Shown one piece after another: positions 52,152 to 60,789 of a stretch of DNA of 64,000 nucleotides. The stretch's first letter is position 1. Each line of letters begins with the position of its first letter. A model generated the notes under the pieces. That model was given only the letters and a program-made list of their open reading frames with translations. It had not been told where the DNA came from and ran no database searches. Source of the stretch: Amycolatopsis xylanica (lineage in GTDB: Bacteria > Actinomycetota > Actinomycetes > Mycobacteriales > Pseudonocardiaceae); assembly GCF_900107045.1 (NCBI RefSeq), contig NZ_FNON01000005.1, positions 1 to 64,000 on the forward strand. The letters run 5' to 3'. Both the position numbers and the translations under genes were made by a program.

Positions 52152-53165
52152 TCATTCGTAGGTGACCGAGACGTCGTCGGTCAGGGGCAGCGACTGGCAG
52201 GCGAGCACCAGGCCGTCGGCGATGTCCTCACCGTCCAGCACCTCATTGTTCAGCATCTTCACCTCGCCCGCCACGATCCGGCAGGCGCACGCGCTGCACT
52301 GGCCCTCGCGGCACGAGTACGGCGCGTCGAGGCCTTTCGACAGCAGGAAGTCGAGCAGTTTCTGCTGACGTGGCCAGGTGAACGTGTGCTGGGCGCCGTC
52401 CAGTTCGACGTCCAGTGTGGTCGTCTCGCCGGACTCGACGACCTCGACCTCGGCCGACTCGAACGGATTCCCGGTCAGTGACAGGAACTTCTCGATGTGC
52501 ATGCGGCCGTGCTCGGACCCGAGCGCCTCCTTGGCGGCCAGCATGAACGGCTCCGGGCCGCAGATGAACGCCTCGAACCCCGCGTACGGCGCGGTCAGCG
52601 TGCGCAGACTGCGCACACCCGGCATGCCCTGGACGGTCTCCAGCCAGTGGATGACCACGAACCGGTCCGCGTGCTGGTGCGCGAGCGAGGCGAGTTCGTC
52701 GGCGAAGATCACGGACTGCTCGTCGCGGTTGGCGTAGACGAGCACGATGCGCCCGGCGCCACCGTCCAAAGCGGACTTGAGGATCGACATCACCGGGGTG
52801 ATGCCGCTGCCGCCCGCCAGCAGCAGGAAGTCGCCGTCCAGCGATTTGGGCGTGAAGACGCCCGACGGCGGCAGCACGTCGATCTCGGCGCCTTCGCGCA
52901 GCTGGTCGCAGATCCAGTTCGAGCCGAAGCCGCCCGCGGTGCGTTTGACCGTCACCTTGAGCATGCCTTCGAAGGGTGCGCTCGACAGCGAATAGCACCG
53001 CGCGACAGAGCCCGTCCGGTCGCTCGGCACTCGCAAGGTTAGGAATTGCCCTGGTCGGTAACGGAAAGCATGCTCCAAGGAAGCGGGCACGTCGAAGACG
53101 ATCGAGTGCGCGTCCCGGGTCTCGGTGATCACCCGGGACACCTTGAGCTTGTGGAACTCAGTCAC
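52152..53165 (-). CDS. kshB: 3-ketosteroid 9-alpha-hydroxylase reductase KshB
   Basis: 337 residues from GTG 53165. FAD domain with RCYSLSSAP (residues 56-64), NAD domain LLLAGGSGITPVMSILK, and CGPEPFMLAAKEAL. The C-terminal plant-type [2Fe-2S] ferredoxin domain has ligands Cys285, Cys290, Cys293 and Cys323 (C-x4-C-x2-C-x29-C). KshB passes NADH electrons to the Rieske oxygenase KshA. Its start overlaps the end of the 87-aa gene by 8 bp, so kshA, the small gene and kshB are translated together. Confidence 0.94.
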   Translation of the reverse strand: MTEFHKLKVSRVITETRDAHSIVFDVPASLEHAFRYRPGQFLTLRVPSDRTGSVARCYSLSSAPFEGMLKVTVKRTAGGFGSNWICDQLREGAEIDVLPPSGVFTPKSLDGDFLLLAGGSGITPVMSILKSALDGGAGRIVLVYANRDEQSVIFADELASLAHQHADRFVVIHWLETVQGMPGVRSLRTLTAPYAGFEAFICGPEPFMLAAKEALGSEHGRMHIEKFLSLTGNPFESAEVEVVESGETTTLDVELDGAQHTFTWPRQQKLLDFLLSKGLDAPYSCREGQCSACACRIVAGEVKMLNNEVLDGEDIADGLVLACQSLPLTDDVSVTYE

Positions 53166-53421
53166 CGGCGACCTCCACGAGACCGTTCTTGACCGCGCGC
53201 ACGATACTGTCGGTGAGCCGCTCGCAGGTGTCGAGCAACGCGGTGTTCTCGCCCGCCGCCTTGCGCTCGGCGAACACCGAGCAGGTCGACGCCGCGTCCG
53301 TCGTCCACTGGATGCTCGTGTGCTGGGCGCTGTTCTTCTTGACCAGCACACAGGTTCCGCATGTGTCGCAGTCGACCGGGCGCAGCCCGGCCGTCAGGAA
53401 CTCCCGCGCCTCGGTGGTCAC
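53158..53421 (-). CDS. 87-aa Cys-motif protein between kshA and kshB
   Basis: 87 residues overlapping kshA (ATGA) and kshB (8 bp). Near the N-terminus CDTCGTCVLVKKN places Cys at 18, 21 and 24 (C-x2-C-x2-C), with further Cys at 47 and 66. HTSIQWTTDAAST and LDTCERLTDSIVRAVKNGLV follow. The spacing could hold an Fe-S cluster or zinc. Being co-translated with a Rieske oxygenase and its ferredoxin reductase, it might be an electron-transfer or assembly factor for KshAB. I do not recognise a named family. Confidence 0.8.
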   Translation of the reverse strand: MTTEAREFLTAGLRPVDCDTCGTCVLVKKNSAQHTSIQWTTDAASTCSVFAERKAAGENTALLDTCERLTDSIVRAVKNGLVEVAGD

Positions 53422-54536
53422 GCCCGCTGCCTAGCCAGGTTCTCGGCGACTTCCTTCTCCCAGACCTCGTTCGCCTTGGTGGTGTCCACTTCGAACTCGA
53501 AGCGGCGCGTCATGTCCTCGCTGATGTCCGCGACGTCCACATAGAACTGCTCGTACCAGCGGCGCAGCTGATACACCGGGCCGTCTTCCTCGCACAGCAA
53601 GGGATTGTCGATGCGAGTCTTGTTGCGCCAGATCTCCACGTCCTGCAGGAATCCGCCGCCGATGCTTTTCGCGAACTTGCCCGCGAGCTTGTCGGCCTGC
53701 TCGTCGGTGAGGCCTGGCAGCTTCTTGACGCTCACACCCCATTGCAGCACAAAGGAATTCTCGGTGACGGGGTAGTGGCAGTTGATCAGGACGTTCTCGA
53801 CCTCGTAGCCCTTGAAGTTGTTCACCAGCGTATTGATCATGTACGCGGGGCCGAAGTACGAGGCCTCCGAGCGCAGCAGGTTCTCCTCGCCGCCGTAGTT
53901 CGACTGGACGCCGACATCCGGGCGGCCCTTGGTGTTGAGGTACTGCGTCGCGATGTGACCTTCGAAGATGTTCTTGAAATAGGTCGGGAAGGCCAGGTGC
54001 ACGTAGTAGAAGTGCGCCATGTCGACCATGTTGTCGATGATCTCGCGGCAGTTGGAGCCCTCGATCAGCACCGTGTCCCAGGTCCAGTTGCTCCACTCGT
54101 CGGTGAAGATCCCGTCGATCCGCGGGATCACGACACCCTCGCCGGGCGGGTTGCCCTCGGGGTCGTTCCACACGAAGAGCTGCTTGTTCTCCTCCATGCT
54201 CAGCCACGCCTTGGTCCGCGCGCGCAGCGGAACCCGCTTGGCGTAAGGGATCGAGGCGCACTTGCCCTTGCCGTTCCAGCGCCAGTCGTGGAACGGGCAG
54301 GCGACCTCGTCGCCCTTGATCGTGCCCTGGGTGAGGTCGCCGCCCATGTGACGGCAGTACCCGTCGAGCACGTTCAGCTTCCCGTCGGAGCTCTGGAACA
54401 CCACGAGCTTGGTGCCGAAGGCGGTGACCGCGTGCGGTTTCCCGTCCTTGAAGGTGTCCGCGAGCCCCAGGCAGTGCCAGCCGCGCGCGAACCGCGCCGG
54501 GGGAGCGCCTGCGTCGATCATGCGGACTTCAGTCAT
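53418..54536 (-). CDS. kshA: 3-ketosteroid 9-alpha-hydroxylase oxygenase KshA
   Basis: 372 residues from ATG 54536. The Rieske [2Fe-2S] ligands are Cys61, His63, Cys80 and His83 (YCRHMGGDL and CPFHDWRWNG). The mononuclear iron site lies in REIIDNMVDMAHFYYVHLAF. KshA hydroxylates C9 of androstenedione-type 3-ketosteroids. Together with KstD's 1-dehydrogenation this makes ring B open spontaneously to the secosteroid phenol. It overlaps the kstD end by 8 bp. The reductase KshB is two genes downstream. Confidence 0.95.
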   Translation of the reverse strand: MTEVRMIDAGAPPARFARGWHCLGLADTFKDGKPHAVTAFGTKLVVFQSSDGKLNVLDGYCRHMGGDLTQGTIKGDEVACPFHDWRWNGKGKCASIPYAKRVPLRARTKAWLSMEENKQLFVWNDPEGNPPGEGVVIPRIDGIFTDEWSNWTWDTVLIEGSNCREIIDNMVDMAHFYYVHLAFPTYFKNIFEGHIATQYLNTKGRPDVGVQSNYGGEENLLRSEASYFGPAYMINTLVNNFKGYEVENVLINCHYPVTENSFVLQWGVSVKKLPGLTDEQADKLAGKFAKSIGGGFLQDVEIWRNKTRIDNPLLCEEDGPVYQLRRWYEQFYVDVADISEDMTRRFEFEVDTTKANEVWEKEVAENLARQRA

Positions 54537-56178
54537 CGGTGACCTCCGAGCTCCGATCTTGGTGCGCGAGGTGCTCGGCCGCAAGGTAGCCGAACACCAT
54601 GGCGGGCCCGAGCGTCGCGCCGGGACCCGCGTAGGTGCGGCCCATCACCGGCGCGCTCGCGTTGCCCGCCGCGTACAGGCCTTCGATCACGGTGCCGTCC
54701 TCGCGCAGCACGCGTGCCTGGATGTCCGTGCGCAGCCCGCCCTTGGTGCCGAGGTCGCCCGGCACGATCTTGACCGCGTAGAACGGCGCGACCTCCAGCG
54801 GCCCGAGGCTTGGGTTGGGCTTGTTCCGCGGATCGCCGTAGTAGTGGTCGTAGGCGCTGCGGCCGCGGTGAAAGTCCTTGTCAACGCCTTCGCGGGCGAA
54901 CGCGTTGAAGCGGTTGACGGTCGCGGCCAGCGCCGTGGCCGGCACGTCGATGCGCTCGGCGAGCCCGGCGATCGTGCCCGACTTCGCGACGATGCCCGCC
55001 TTGAACCAGCGGCCGGGCAGCGGCTGGCGGGGGCCGATGCCGGTGAACATGTACCGGTTGAGGTAGCGCTGGTCGAACACCAGCCACGCGGGCACGTGCT
55101 CGCCGGGGCCGTCACCTTCGCCGTACATCGCGTGCACGGCCTCGACGTACGGCGCCGACTCGTTGACGAACCGCACGCCGTGCCCGTCGACCATCAGCGA
55201 ACCGGGCCGCGACCGCTCGGCCAGCGCGAACCACGGGCCGCTCGGCAGCGGGATCGACGGGCCCCACCAGGCGTCGTCCATCAGGTCGACGGCCGCGCCG
55301 AGCTTGAGCCCGGCGTTGATGCCGTCGCCGGTGTTGGCCTTCGCGCCGACCGTCCACTCGGTGCCGATCGGCGCGCGCTGGTACTTGGTCCGCATCTCCT
55401 CGTTGTGCTCGAAACCGCCGCTGGCGAGGATGACGCCCCGCCGCGCGCGGATCTCCTCGTCACCGGTGAGCACCCCGACGACCCGGCCGTCTTCGACCAG
55501 CAGATCGGTGAGCGGAGTGTTGAGCCGGACCGGGACGTCCGCGCGTTGCAAACCCGCGCGCAAGCCCGCCGCAAGCGCTTGCCCCATCGACAACAGCCGC
55601 TGTCCGCGCACCCGGCCGACCAGTCCGCGCCAAGCGAGGGAGAACAGCCGGAGCACACCACGCGGATGCCGCGCGATGAGGCTCAGCCAGCGGAAGTCGG
55701 CCTGGGTGATGGGCACACCTAATGGAGCGGCGCTGTACGGCGGCTCGAGATTCGCCAGTTCGGCGCCGAGGACGTGGCCGTCGAGGGGGATGGGCTCGGC
55801 GGATCGCCCGTGCGCCCGGCCGCCGGGTGCTTCGGGGTGATAGTCGCAGTAGTCCGGCACCCACCGCAGCCGCAGCGGGGTGTGCTCGTGGAGGAACCGG
55901 ACGACCTCGGGCCCACGTTCGAGGAACGTTTCGCGGCGCTCCGCCGGGACGACGTCGCCGACGATCGCCTCGAGGTAGGCGCGAGCGTCCTCGGGCGTGT
56001 CCGGCTTCGTCAACGCCTCGTTGCCGGGAATCCAGACACCGCCGCCGGAGCGCGCCGTCGAGCCGCCGAACTTCGCCGCCTTCTCCAGCACGATGACGTC
56101 GAGGCCGAGCCGCGCGGCGGTGAGCGCGGCGGTCATCCCCGCCGCACCGCTGCCGACGACGATCACATCGACGTTCAT
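54529..56178 (-). CDS. kstD: 3-ketosteroid delta1-dehydrogenase (KstD)
   Basis: 549 residues from ATG 56178; ATG 56187 is possible but has no ribosome site. FAD-binding VDVIVVGSGAAGMTAALTAA and EKAAKFGGSTARSGGGVWIP open the protein. VPDYCDYHPEAPGGRAHGRS holds the conserved active-site Tyr region, and GLYAAGNASAPVMGRTYAGP closes it with the Tyr/Gly pair. KstD introduces the C1-C2 double bond of 3-ketosteroids. It is the first gene of a five-gene leftward operon, and a KstR-like box lies 70 bp upstream. Confidence 0.92.
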   Translation of the reverse strand: MNVDVIVVGSGAAGMTAALTAARLGLDVIVLEKAAKFGGSTARSGGGVWIPGNEALTKPDTPEDARAYLEAIVGDVVPAERRETFLERGPEVVRFLHEHTPLRLRWVPDYCDYHPEAPGGRAHGRSAEPIPLDGHVLGAELANLEPPYSAAPLGVPITQADFRWLSLIARHPRGVLRLFSLAWRGLVGRVRGQRLLSMGQALAAGLRAGLQRADVPVRLNTPLTDLLVEDGRVVGVLTGDEEIRARRGVILASGGFEHNEEMRTKYQRAPIGTEWTVGAKANTGDGINAGLKLGAAVDLMDDAWWGPSIPLPSGPWFALAERSRPGSLMVDGHGVRFVNESAPYVEAVHAMYGEGDGPGEHVPAWLVFDQRYLNRYMFTGIGPRQPLPGRWFKAGIVAKSGTIAGLAERIDVPATALAATVNRFNAFAREGVDKDFHRGRSAYDHYYGDPRNKPNPSLGPLEVAPFYAVKIVPGDLGTKGGLRTDIQARVLREDGTVIEGLYAAGNASAPVMGRTYAGPGATLGPAMVFGYLAAEHLAHQDRSSEVTDD

Positions 56179-56247
56179 GCGGGCCATCCTGGAACGCGTT
56201 GCAGTAGGTAACTCTGCAGCGTGACACTCATGCGAGCCACCATAGAC

Positions 56248-56261
56248 GAGAACGTGTTTCA
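56248..56261. promoter_or_regulatory. KstR-like box in the kstD/flavoprotein divergent region
   Basis: GAGAACGTGTTTCA has the AACnnGTT core with the right half matching TnnA. It lies 70 bp from the kstD ATG and 17 bp before the GTG of the rightward flavoprotein, so one site can control both directions. Confidence 0.75.
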
Positions 56262-56278
56262 GTTCTAGGCTGGCGGCT

Positions 56279-57874
56279 GTGGCTGACTTGAGCGCTGACG
56301 TGGTCATTGTCGGATTCGGTGCCGCGGGCGCCTGCGCGGCCATCGAGGCCGCCGACGCAGGCGCCGAGGTGCTGGTGCTCGACCGGTTCTCCGGCGGCGG
56401 CGCCAGCGCGGTCAGCGGCGGCGTGGTCTACGCGGGCGGCGGCACGGCCCAGCAGCGAGACGCCGGTGTCGAGGATTCCGTCGAGGCGATGTACGACTAC
56501 CTCCGGCTGGAAGTCGGGGACGTGGTGTCCGAGGCGACGCTACGCCGGTTCTGCGCGCAGAGCGCCGGCATGATCACCTGGTTGGAGCAGAACGGCGTGC
56601 CGTTCGAGGGCAGCCTCTGCCCGTACAAGACGTCTTACCCGAGCGACGACTTCTACCTCTACTACTCGGGCAGTGAGGCCGCGGGTGGTTTCCGCGACGC
56701 GGCGAAGCCCGCACCGCGCGGGCATCGGGCCAAGGGGCCCGGGACCTCGGGGAAGCTGCTGTACGCGCGGCTCGCTCAGTCCGCGCGACGCAAGGGTATC
56801 CAGGTGCTGGCGCAGTCGGAGGCGCGCGAGCTGCTGGTCGAGGACGGGGTCGTCGTCGGGGTGGTCGTGTCGACGCTGCGTGACGCGCCCGCGTGGGTGC
56901 GGCGCGCGCATCGGCTGTTCGGGAAGTACTCGGCCAAGCCGGGGCTGTACGTGCCCGCCCTGCGGAAGGCGCTGCATCGGCGCGCGGTCGCGCTGGAGCG
57001 GCGTTATGCCAGGTCGGTGCGGGTCCACGCGCGGCGCGGCGTGGTGCTGGCGGCGGGCGGGTTCATCGCGAACCGGGAGATGGTGCGGGAGCACGCGCCG
57101 CTGTACCGGGGCGGGCTGGCGCTCGGGACCTCGGCGGACGACGGGTCGGGGATCCGGCTCGGCGTCGAGGCGGGCGGGTCGACAGCGTGGCTGGACCGGA
57201 TCTCGGCGTGGCGGTTCGTGACGCCGCCGAGCGCGTTCCTCGGCGGGATACTGGTCGACGCCGAGGGGCAGCGGATCGTCGACGAGTCGCGGTACGGCGC
57301 GGCGGTCGGCGAACGCATGATCAACCGGCATGGCGGGCGCGGCTGGCTGCTGGTCGACGACGCTTTGCTGAGCGAGGCGCGCCGCGACGTGCGCGGGCAA
57401 AGCCAATGGTTCCAATGGCTTCAGGCTCGATACCTGTTCGGGCGGGGGCGAGTGAGCGCGCCGACGCTCGCCGAGGTCGCGCGGCGCGCGGGGATCGACC
57501 CCGACGGGCTGGAGGCGACCGCGGCCGCGTATCGGAACCCCGATCCGATGGGCAAGCCGCCCGAGTTCGTCCGGATGCTGGCGACGCCGCCGTATTCGCT
57601 CATCGACGTCTCGATCAAGCCGAGCATCGGTTTCCCGTGCCCGATGCTGACGCTCGGCGGCCTGGTCGTCGAGGAGGACACCGGCCGCGTGCGGCGCGAG
57701 GACGGCACTCCGATCGAGGGGCTCTACGCCGCGGGCCGGTCGGCGGTGGGAATCTGTTCTAGCTCCTACGTCAGCGGACTGTCGCTTGCGGACTGTGTGT
57801 TTTCCGGCCGCCGAGCTGGACGTCACGGGGCCATAGCCCAGGGATTTCTCGACAAAAACGAGAACGTGTTCTAG
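56279..57874 (+). CDS. Second KstD-like FAD dehydrogenase (probable steroid enzyme)
   Basis: 531 residues from GTG 56279. The FAD fold is clear: DVVIVGFGAAGACAAIEAAD, DRFSGGGASAVSGGVVYAGG, VVLAAGGFIANREMVREHAP and EGLYAAGRSAVGICSSSYVS. It differs from the adjacent KstD in its active-site region (CPYKTSYPSDDFYLYYSGSE instead of the PDYCDYHPEAPGG block). It resembles FAD dehydrogenases acting on 3-oxo-5-alpha-steroids or hydroxysteroids more than true delta1 enzymes. It is bracketed by KstR boxes. The last codons encode ENVF-stop within the downstream box. Confidence 0.82.
   Translation: MADLSADVVIVGFGAAGACAAIEAADAGAEVLVLDRFSGGGASAVSGGVVYAGGGTAQQRDAGVEDSVEAMYDYLRLEVGDVVSEATLRRFCAQSAGMITWLEQNGVPFEGSLCPYKTSYPSDDFYLYYSGSEAAGGFRDAAKPAPRGHRAKGPGTSGKLLYARLAQSARRKGIQVLAQSEARELLVEDGVVVGVVVSTLRDAPAWVRRAHRLFGKYSAKPGLYVPALRKALHRRAVALERRYARSVRVHARRGVVLAAGGFIANREMVREHAPLYRGGLALGTSADDGSGIRLGVEAGGSTAWLDRISAWRFVTPPSAFLGGILVDAEGQRIVDESRYGAAVGERMINRHGGRGWLLVDDALLSEARRDVRGQSQWFQWLQARYLFGRGRVSAPTLAEVARRAGIDPDGLEATAAAYRNPDPMGKPPEFVRMLATPPYSLIDVSIKPSIGFPCPMLTLGGLVVEEDTGRVRREDGTPIEGLYAAGRSAVGICSSSYVSGLSLADCVFSGRRAGRHGAIAQGFLDKNENVF
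57860..57873. promoter_or_regulatory. KstR box of the hsa operon, inside the preceding stop region
   Basis: GAGAACGTGTTCTA carries the full right half of the consensus and lies 11 bp upstream of the hsaA ATG. The sequence is also the coding end of the flavoprotein gene: the E-N-V-F codons are followed by TAG at 57872-57874. Confidence 0.8.
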
Positions 57875-57884
57875 TCTTGCCGGT

Positions 57885-59057
57885 ATGACTGAGACAGTTT
57901 CCGCGGTGCTTGCCGGTATCCAGGAGCTGCTACCGGTGTTGCGGGAACGCGCGCAGGAAGCCGAGGACCTCCGGCGCGTGCCCGAGGAGTCGATCAAAGC
58001 GTTGCAGGAGACGGGTTTCTTCAAGCTCCTGCAGCCGAAGCCGTACGGTGGCTACGAGGCCGACCCGGTGAGCTTCTACACCGCGGTCAAGCTGATCGCC
58101 TCGGCGTGCGGCTCGACCGGCTGGGTCGCGTCCATCCTCGGCGTCCACCCGTGGCACGTCGCGTTGTTCGACGCGCAGGCCCAGGAGGACGTCTGGAGCG
58201 ACGACCACGAGGTCCGCATCTCGTCGTCGTACGCGCCGATGGGCAAGGCGACGGTCGTCGAGGGCGGCTACCGGCTGACCGGGCGCTGGAGTTTCTCCTC
58301 GGGCTGTGACCACTCGACGTGGGTGCTGCTCGGCGGGCCCGCGTTCGCCGACGGCAAGCCGGTGGACTTCTGCACGTACCTGCTGCCGATCAGTGAGTAC
58401 ACGATCGAGGATGTCTGGGACACCGTGGGACTGCGGGGGACCGGGAGCAACGACATCATCGTCGAGGACGTGTTCATCCCGCAGCATCGGGCGCTCAGCT
58501 TCATCGCGACCTCGAAGTGCAAGACGCCCGGCCAGGCGGTGAACCCGGGCCCGCTGTACCGGCTTCCTTATGGCTCAGTGCATCCGAGCACGATCACCGC
58601 ACCGATCATCGGCATGGCGCAGGGCGCGTACGACGCGCACGTCGAGTACCAGCGCACCCGGGTGCGCGCCGCCTACGCGGGCGAGCAGTCCAAAGAGGAC
58701 CCGTTCGCCAAGGTGCGGATCGCCGAAGCGGCCAGCGAGATCGACGCGGCCTGGTTGCAGCTGACGCACAACATCGACGAGCTGTACCAGCTGGCGTGCA
58801 AGGGGGAGAAGCTTCCGTTCTCGACGCGGCTGCGCGTGCGACGCGACCAGGTGCGCGGGACCGAGCGGGCCATCATGGCCGTCGACCGGCTCTTCGAGAA
58901 CTCCGGCGGACGGGCGCTGAAGGCCGGTACGCCGATCCAGCGGTTCTGGCGCGACGCGCACGCGGGCCGGGTGCACGCGGCGAACGACGCCGAGCGCGCG
59001 TACGTCATGTTCGGCACGGGCGCCTTCGGGCTGCCGGTCGAGAATGCGATGGTGTGA
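57885..59057 (+). CDS. hsaA: HsaA: oxygenase of 3-HSA monooxygenase
   Basis: 390 residues. The acyl-CoA-dehydrogenase-like fold of flavin-dependent class D hydroxylases is clear: ACGSTGWVASILGVHPWHVA, GRWSFSSGCDHSTWVLLGGP, TVGLRGTGSNDIIVEDVFIP and RFWRDAHAGRVHAANDAERA. HsaA uses reduced flavin from HsaB to hydroxylate the phenol 3-HSA at C4, giving the catechol 3,4-DHSA. It leads hsaA-hsaD-hsaC-hsaB, each gene overlapping the next, with a KstR box just upstream. Confidence 0.95.
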   Translation: MTETVSAVLAGIQELLPVLRERAQEAEDLRRVPEESIKALQETGFFKLLQPKPYGGYEADPVSFYTAVKLIASACGSTGWVASILGVHPWHVALFDAQAQEDVWSDDHEVRISSSYAPMGKATVVEGGYRLTGRWSFSSGCDHSTWVLLGGPAFADGKPVDFCTYLLPISEYTIEDVWDTVGLRGTGSNDIIVEDVFIPQHRALSFIATSKCKTPGQAVNPGPLYRLPYGSVHPSTITAPIIGMAQGAYDAHVEYQRTRVRAAYAGEQSKEDPFAKVRIAEAASEIDAAWLQLTHNIDELYQLACKGEKLPFSTRLRVRRDQVRGTERAIMAVDRLFENSGGRALKAGTPIQRFWRDAHAGRVHAANDAERAYVMFGTGAFGLPVENAMV

Positions 59058-59890
59058 TGGGGAAATTCGCCGAAGTCAACGGCCTGAAGCTGCACTATCA
59101 CGAGGCGGGCGAGGAGCACGCCGAGACGGTCATCCTGCTGCACGGCGGCGGGCCCGGCGCGTCGGCGTGGAGCAACTTCGGGCGCAACGTGCCGGAGTTC
59201 GCCAAGTCGTACCGGACGATCGCGGTCGACCAGCCGGGGTTCGGGCAGTCGGACAAGCGCACCGAGCATCCGCAGTACTTCGGGTACAGCGCGGACGCGG
59301 TGGTCGGGCTGATGGACGCGCTCGGCATCGAGCGCGCGGCGTTCGTCGGGAACTCGCTCGGTGGCGGCACGGCCGTCCGGCTGGCGCTGAAGCACCCGTC
59401 GCGGGCCGGTCGGCTCGTGCTCATGGGGCCGGGCGGGCTGAGCGTCAACCTTTTCGCGCCCGATCCCACCGAGGGCATCAAGAAGCTCGGACGGTTCGGT
59501 GCCGCGCCGACGCGCGAGAACATCGAAGCGTTCCTGCGGATCATGGTGCACGACCAGTCGCTGATCACGCCCGAGCTGATCGACGAACGGTTCGCCGTGG
59601 CATCGGCTCCGGAGTCTCTGGCGGCCATGCGGGCGATGGGAAAGTCTTTCAGCCAACCGGAAACCTACGAGCAGGGCATGCTGTGGCGCGAGGCGCACCG
59701 GCTGCGGCAGCGGGTGCTGCTGATCTGGGGCCGCGAGGACCGGGTCAACCCACTCGACGGCGCTTTGCTGGCGTTGAAGATGATCCCGCGCGCGCAGCTG
59801 CACGTGTTCGGCCACTGTGGACACTGGGCGCAGCTGGAGAAGTTCGACGAGTTCAACCGGTTGACGCTCGATTTCCTGGGAGCATCCTGA
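59057..59890 (+). CDS. hsaD: HsaD: meta-cleavage product hydrolase
   Basis: 277 residues from ATG 59057, overlapping the hsaA stop by one base. The C-C hydrolase triad is Ser100 (FVGNSLGGGTAVRLAL), Asp228 (LLIWGREDRVNPLDGA) and His256 (FGHCGHWAQLE), with the oxyanion loop LLHGGGPGASAWSNFGRNVP. HsaD hydrolyses 4,9-DSHA, the product of HsaC, to HHD (2-hydroxy-hexa-2,4-dienoate) and the propanoate of rings C/D (DOHNAA). It lies between hsaA and hsaC as in mycobacteria. Confidence 0.95.
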   Translation: MGKFAEVNGLKLHYHEAGEEHAETVILLHGGGPGASAWSNFGRNVPEFAKSYRTIAVDQPGFGQSDKRTEHPQYFGYSADAVVGLMDALGIERAAFVGNSLGGGTAVRLALKHPSRAGRLVLMGPGGLSVNLFAPDPTEGIKKLGRFGAAPTRENIEAFLRIMVHDQSLITPELIDERFAVASAPESLAAMRAMGKSFSQPETYEQGMLWREAHRLRQRVLLIWGREDRVNPLDGALLALKMIPRAQLHVFGHCGHWAQLEKFDEFNRLTLDFLGAS

Positions 59891-60789
59891 TGGGCATTCG
59901 TTCGCTGGGCTACCTCCGCATCGAGGCGACCGACATGGCCGCCTGGCGTGAGTACGGCCTCAAGGTGCTGGGCATGGTCGAGGGCAAGGGATCGGACCCC
60001 GAAGCGTTGTACCTGCGGATGGACGACTTCCCCGCGCGCCTCGTGATCTTCCCTGGCGAGAAGGACCGGCTGGCGCAGGCGGGCTGGGAGGTCGCGAACG
60101 CGGGCGAGCTGGACGAGATCCGGTCCAGTTTGGACAGTCACTCGGTACCGTACAAAGAGGGCAGTCCCGAGGTGCTGGCCGACCGGTGCGTCAACGGCCT
60201 GATCACCTTCGACGACCCGTCCGGCAACACCTTGGAGATCTTCCACGGCGTCGCGCTGCAGCACCGGCGCGTGGTGAGTCCGTACGGGCACCGGTTCGTG
60301 ACGGAGGAGCAGGGACTCGGCCACGTCGTACTGTCCACACACGACGATGAGGCGGCGCTGCGGTTCTACCGCGACGTGCTCGGCTTCCGGCTGCGCGACT
60401 CGATGCGGCTGCCGCCGCAGTTCGTCGGCAGGCCCGCCGACGGGGAGCCGGCGTGGCTGCGGTTCTTCGGCTGCAACCCGCGGCACCACAGTCTCGCGTT
60501 CCTGCCGATGCCGACGCCGAGCGGGATCGTGCACCTGATGGTCGAGGTGGAGAACACCGACGACGTCGGGCTGTGCCTCGACCGCGCGCAGCGGCGCAAG
60601 GTGCCGATGTCCGCGACGCTCGGCAGGCACGTCAACGACCTGATGCTGTCGTTCTACATGAAGACCCCCGGCGGCTTCGACGTCGAGTTCGGCTGTGAAG
60701 GCCGCCAGGTCGACGACGAAAGCTGGATCGCGCGCGAGAGCACGGCCGTGTCGTTGTGGGGGCACGACTTCTCGATCGGCGCCCGGTGA
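59890..60789 (+). CDS. hsaC: HsaC: extradiol dioxygenase cleaving the A ring
   Basis: 299 residues from ATG 59890 overlapping the hsaD stop. It is a type I extradiol enzyme with two vicinal-oxygen-chelate modules. The iron ligands His145 (QGLGHVVLST), His215 (SGIVHLMVEV) and Glu266 (GGFDVEFGCE) are at the same positions as in M. tuberculosis HsaC. It cleaves 3,4-DHSA between C4 and C5. Coupled to hsaB by a GTGA overlap. Confidence 0.96.
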   Translation: MGIRSLGYLRIEATDMAAWREYGLKVLGMVEGKGSDPEALYLRMDDFPARLVIFPGEKDRLAQAGWEVANAGELDEIRSSLDSHSVPYKEGSPEVLADRCVNGLITFDDPSGNTLEIFHGVALQHRRVVSPYGHRFVTEEQGLGHVVLSTHDDEAALRFYRDVLGFRLRDSMRLPPQFVGRPADGEPAWLRFFGCNPRHHSLAFLPMPTPSGIVHLMVEVENTDDVGLCLDRAQRRKVPMSATLGRHVNDLMLSFYMKTPGGFDVEFGCEGRQVDDESWIARESTAVSLWGHDFSIGAR

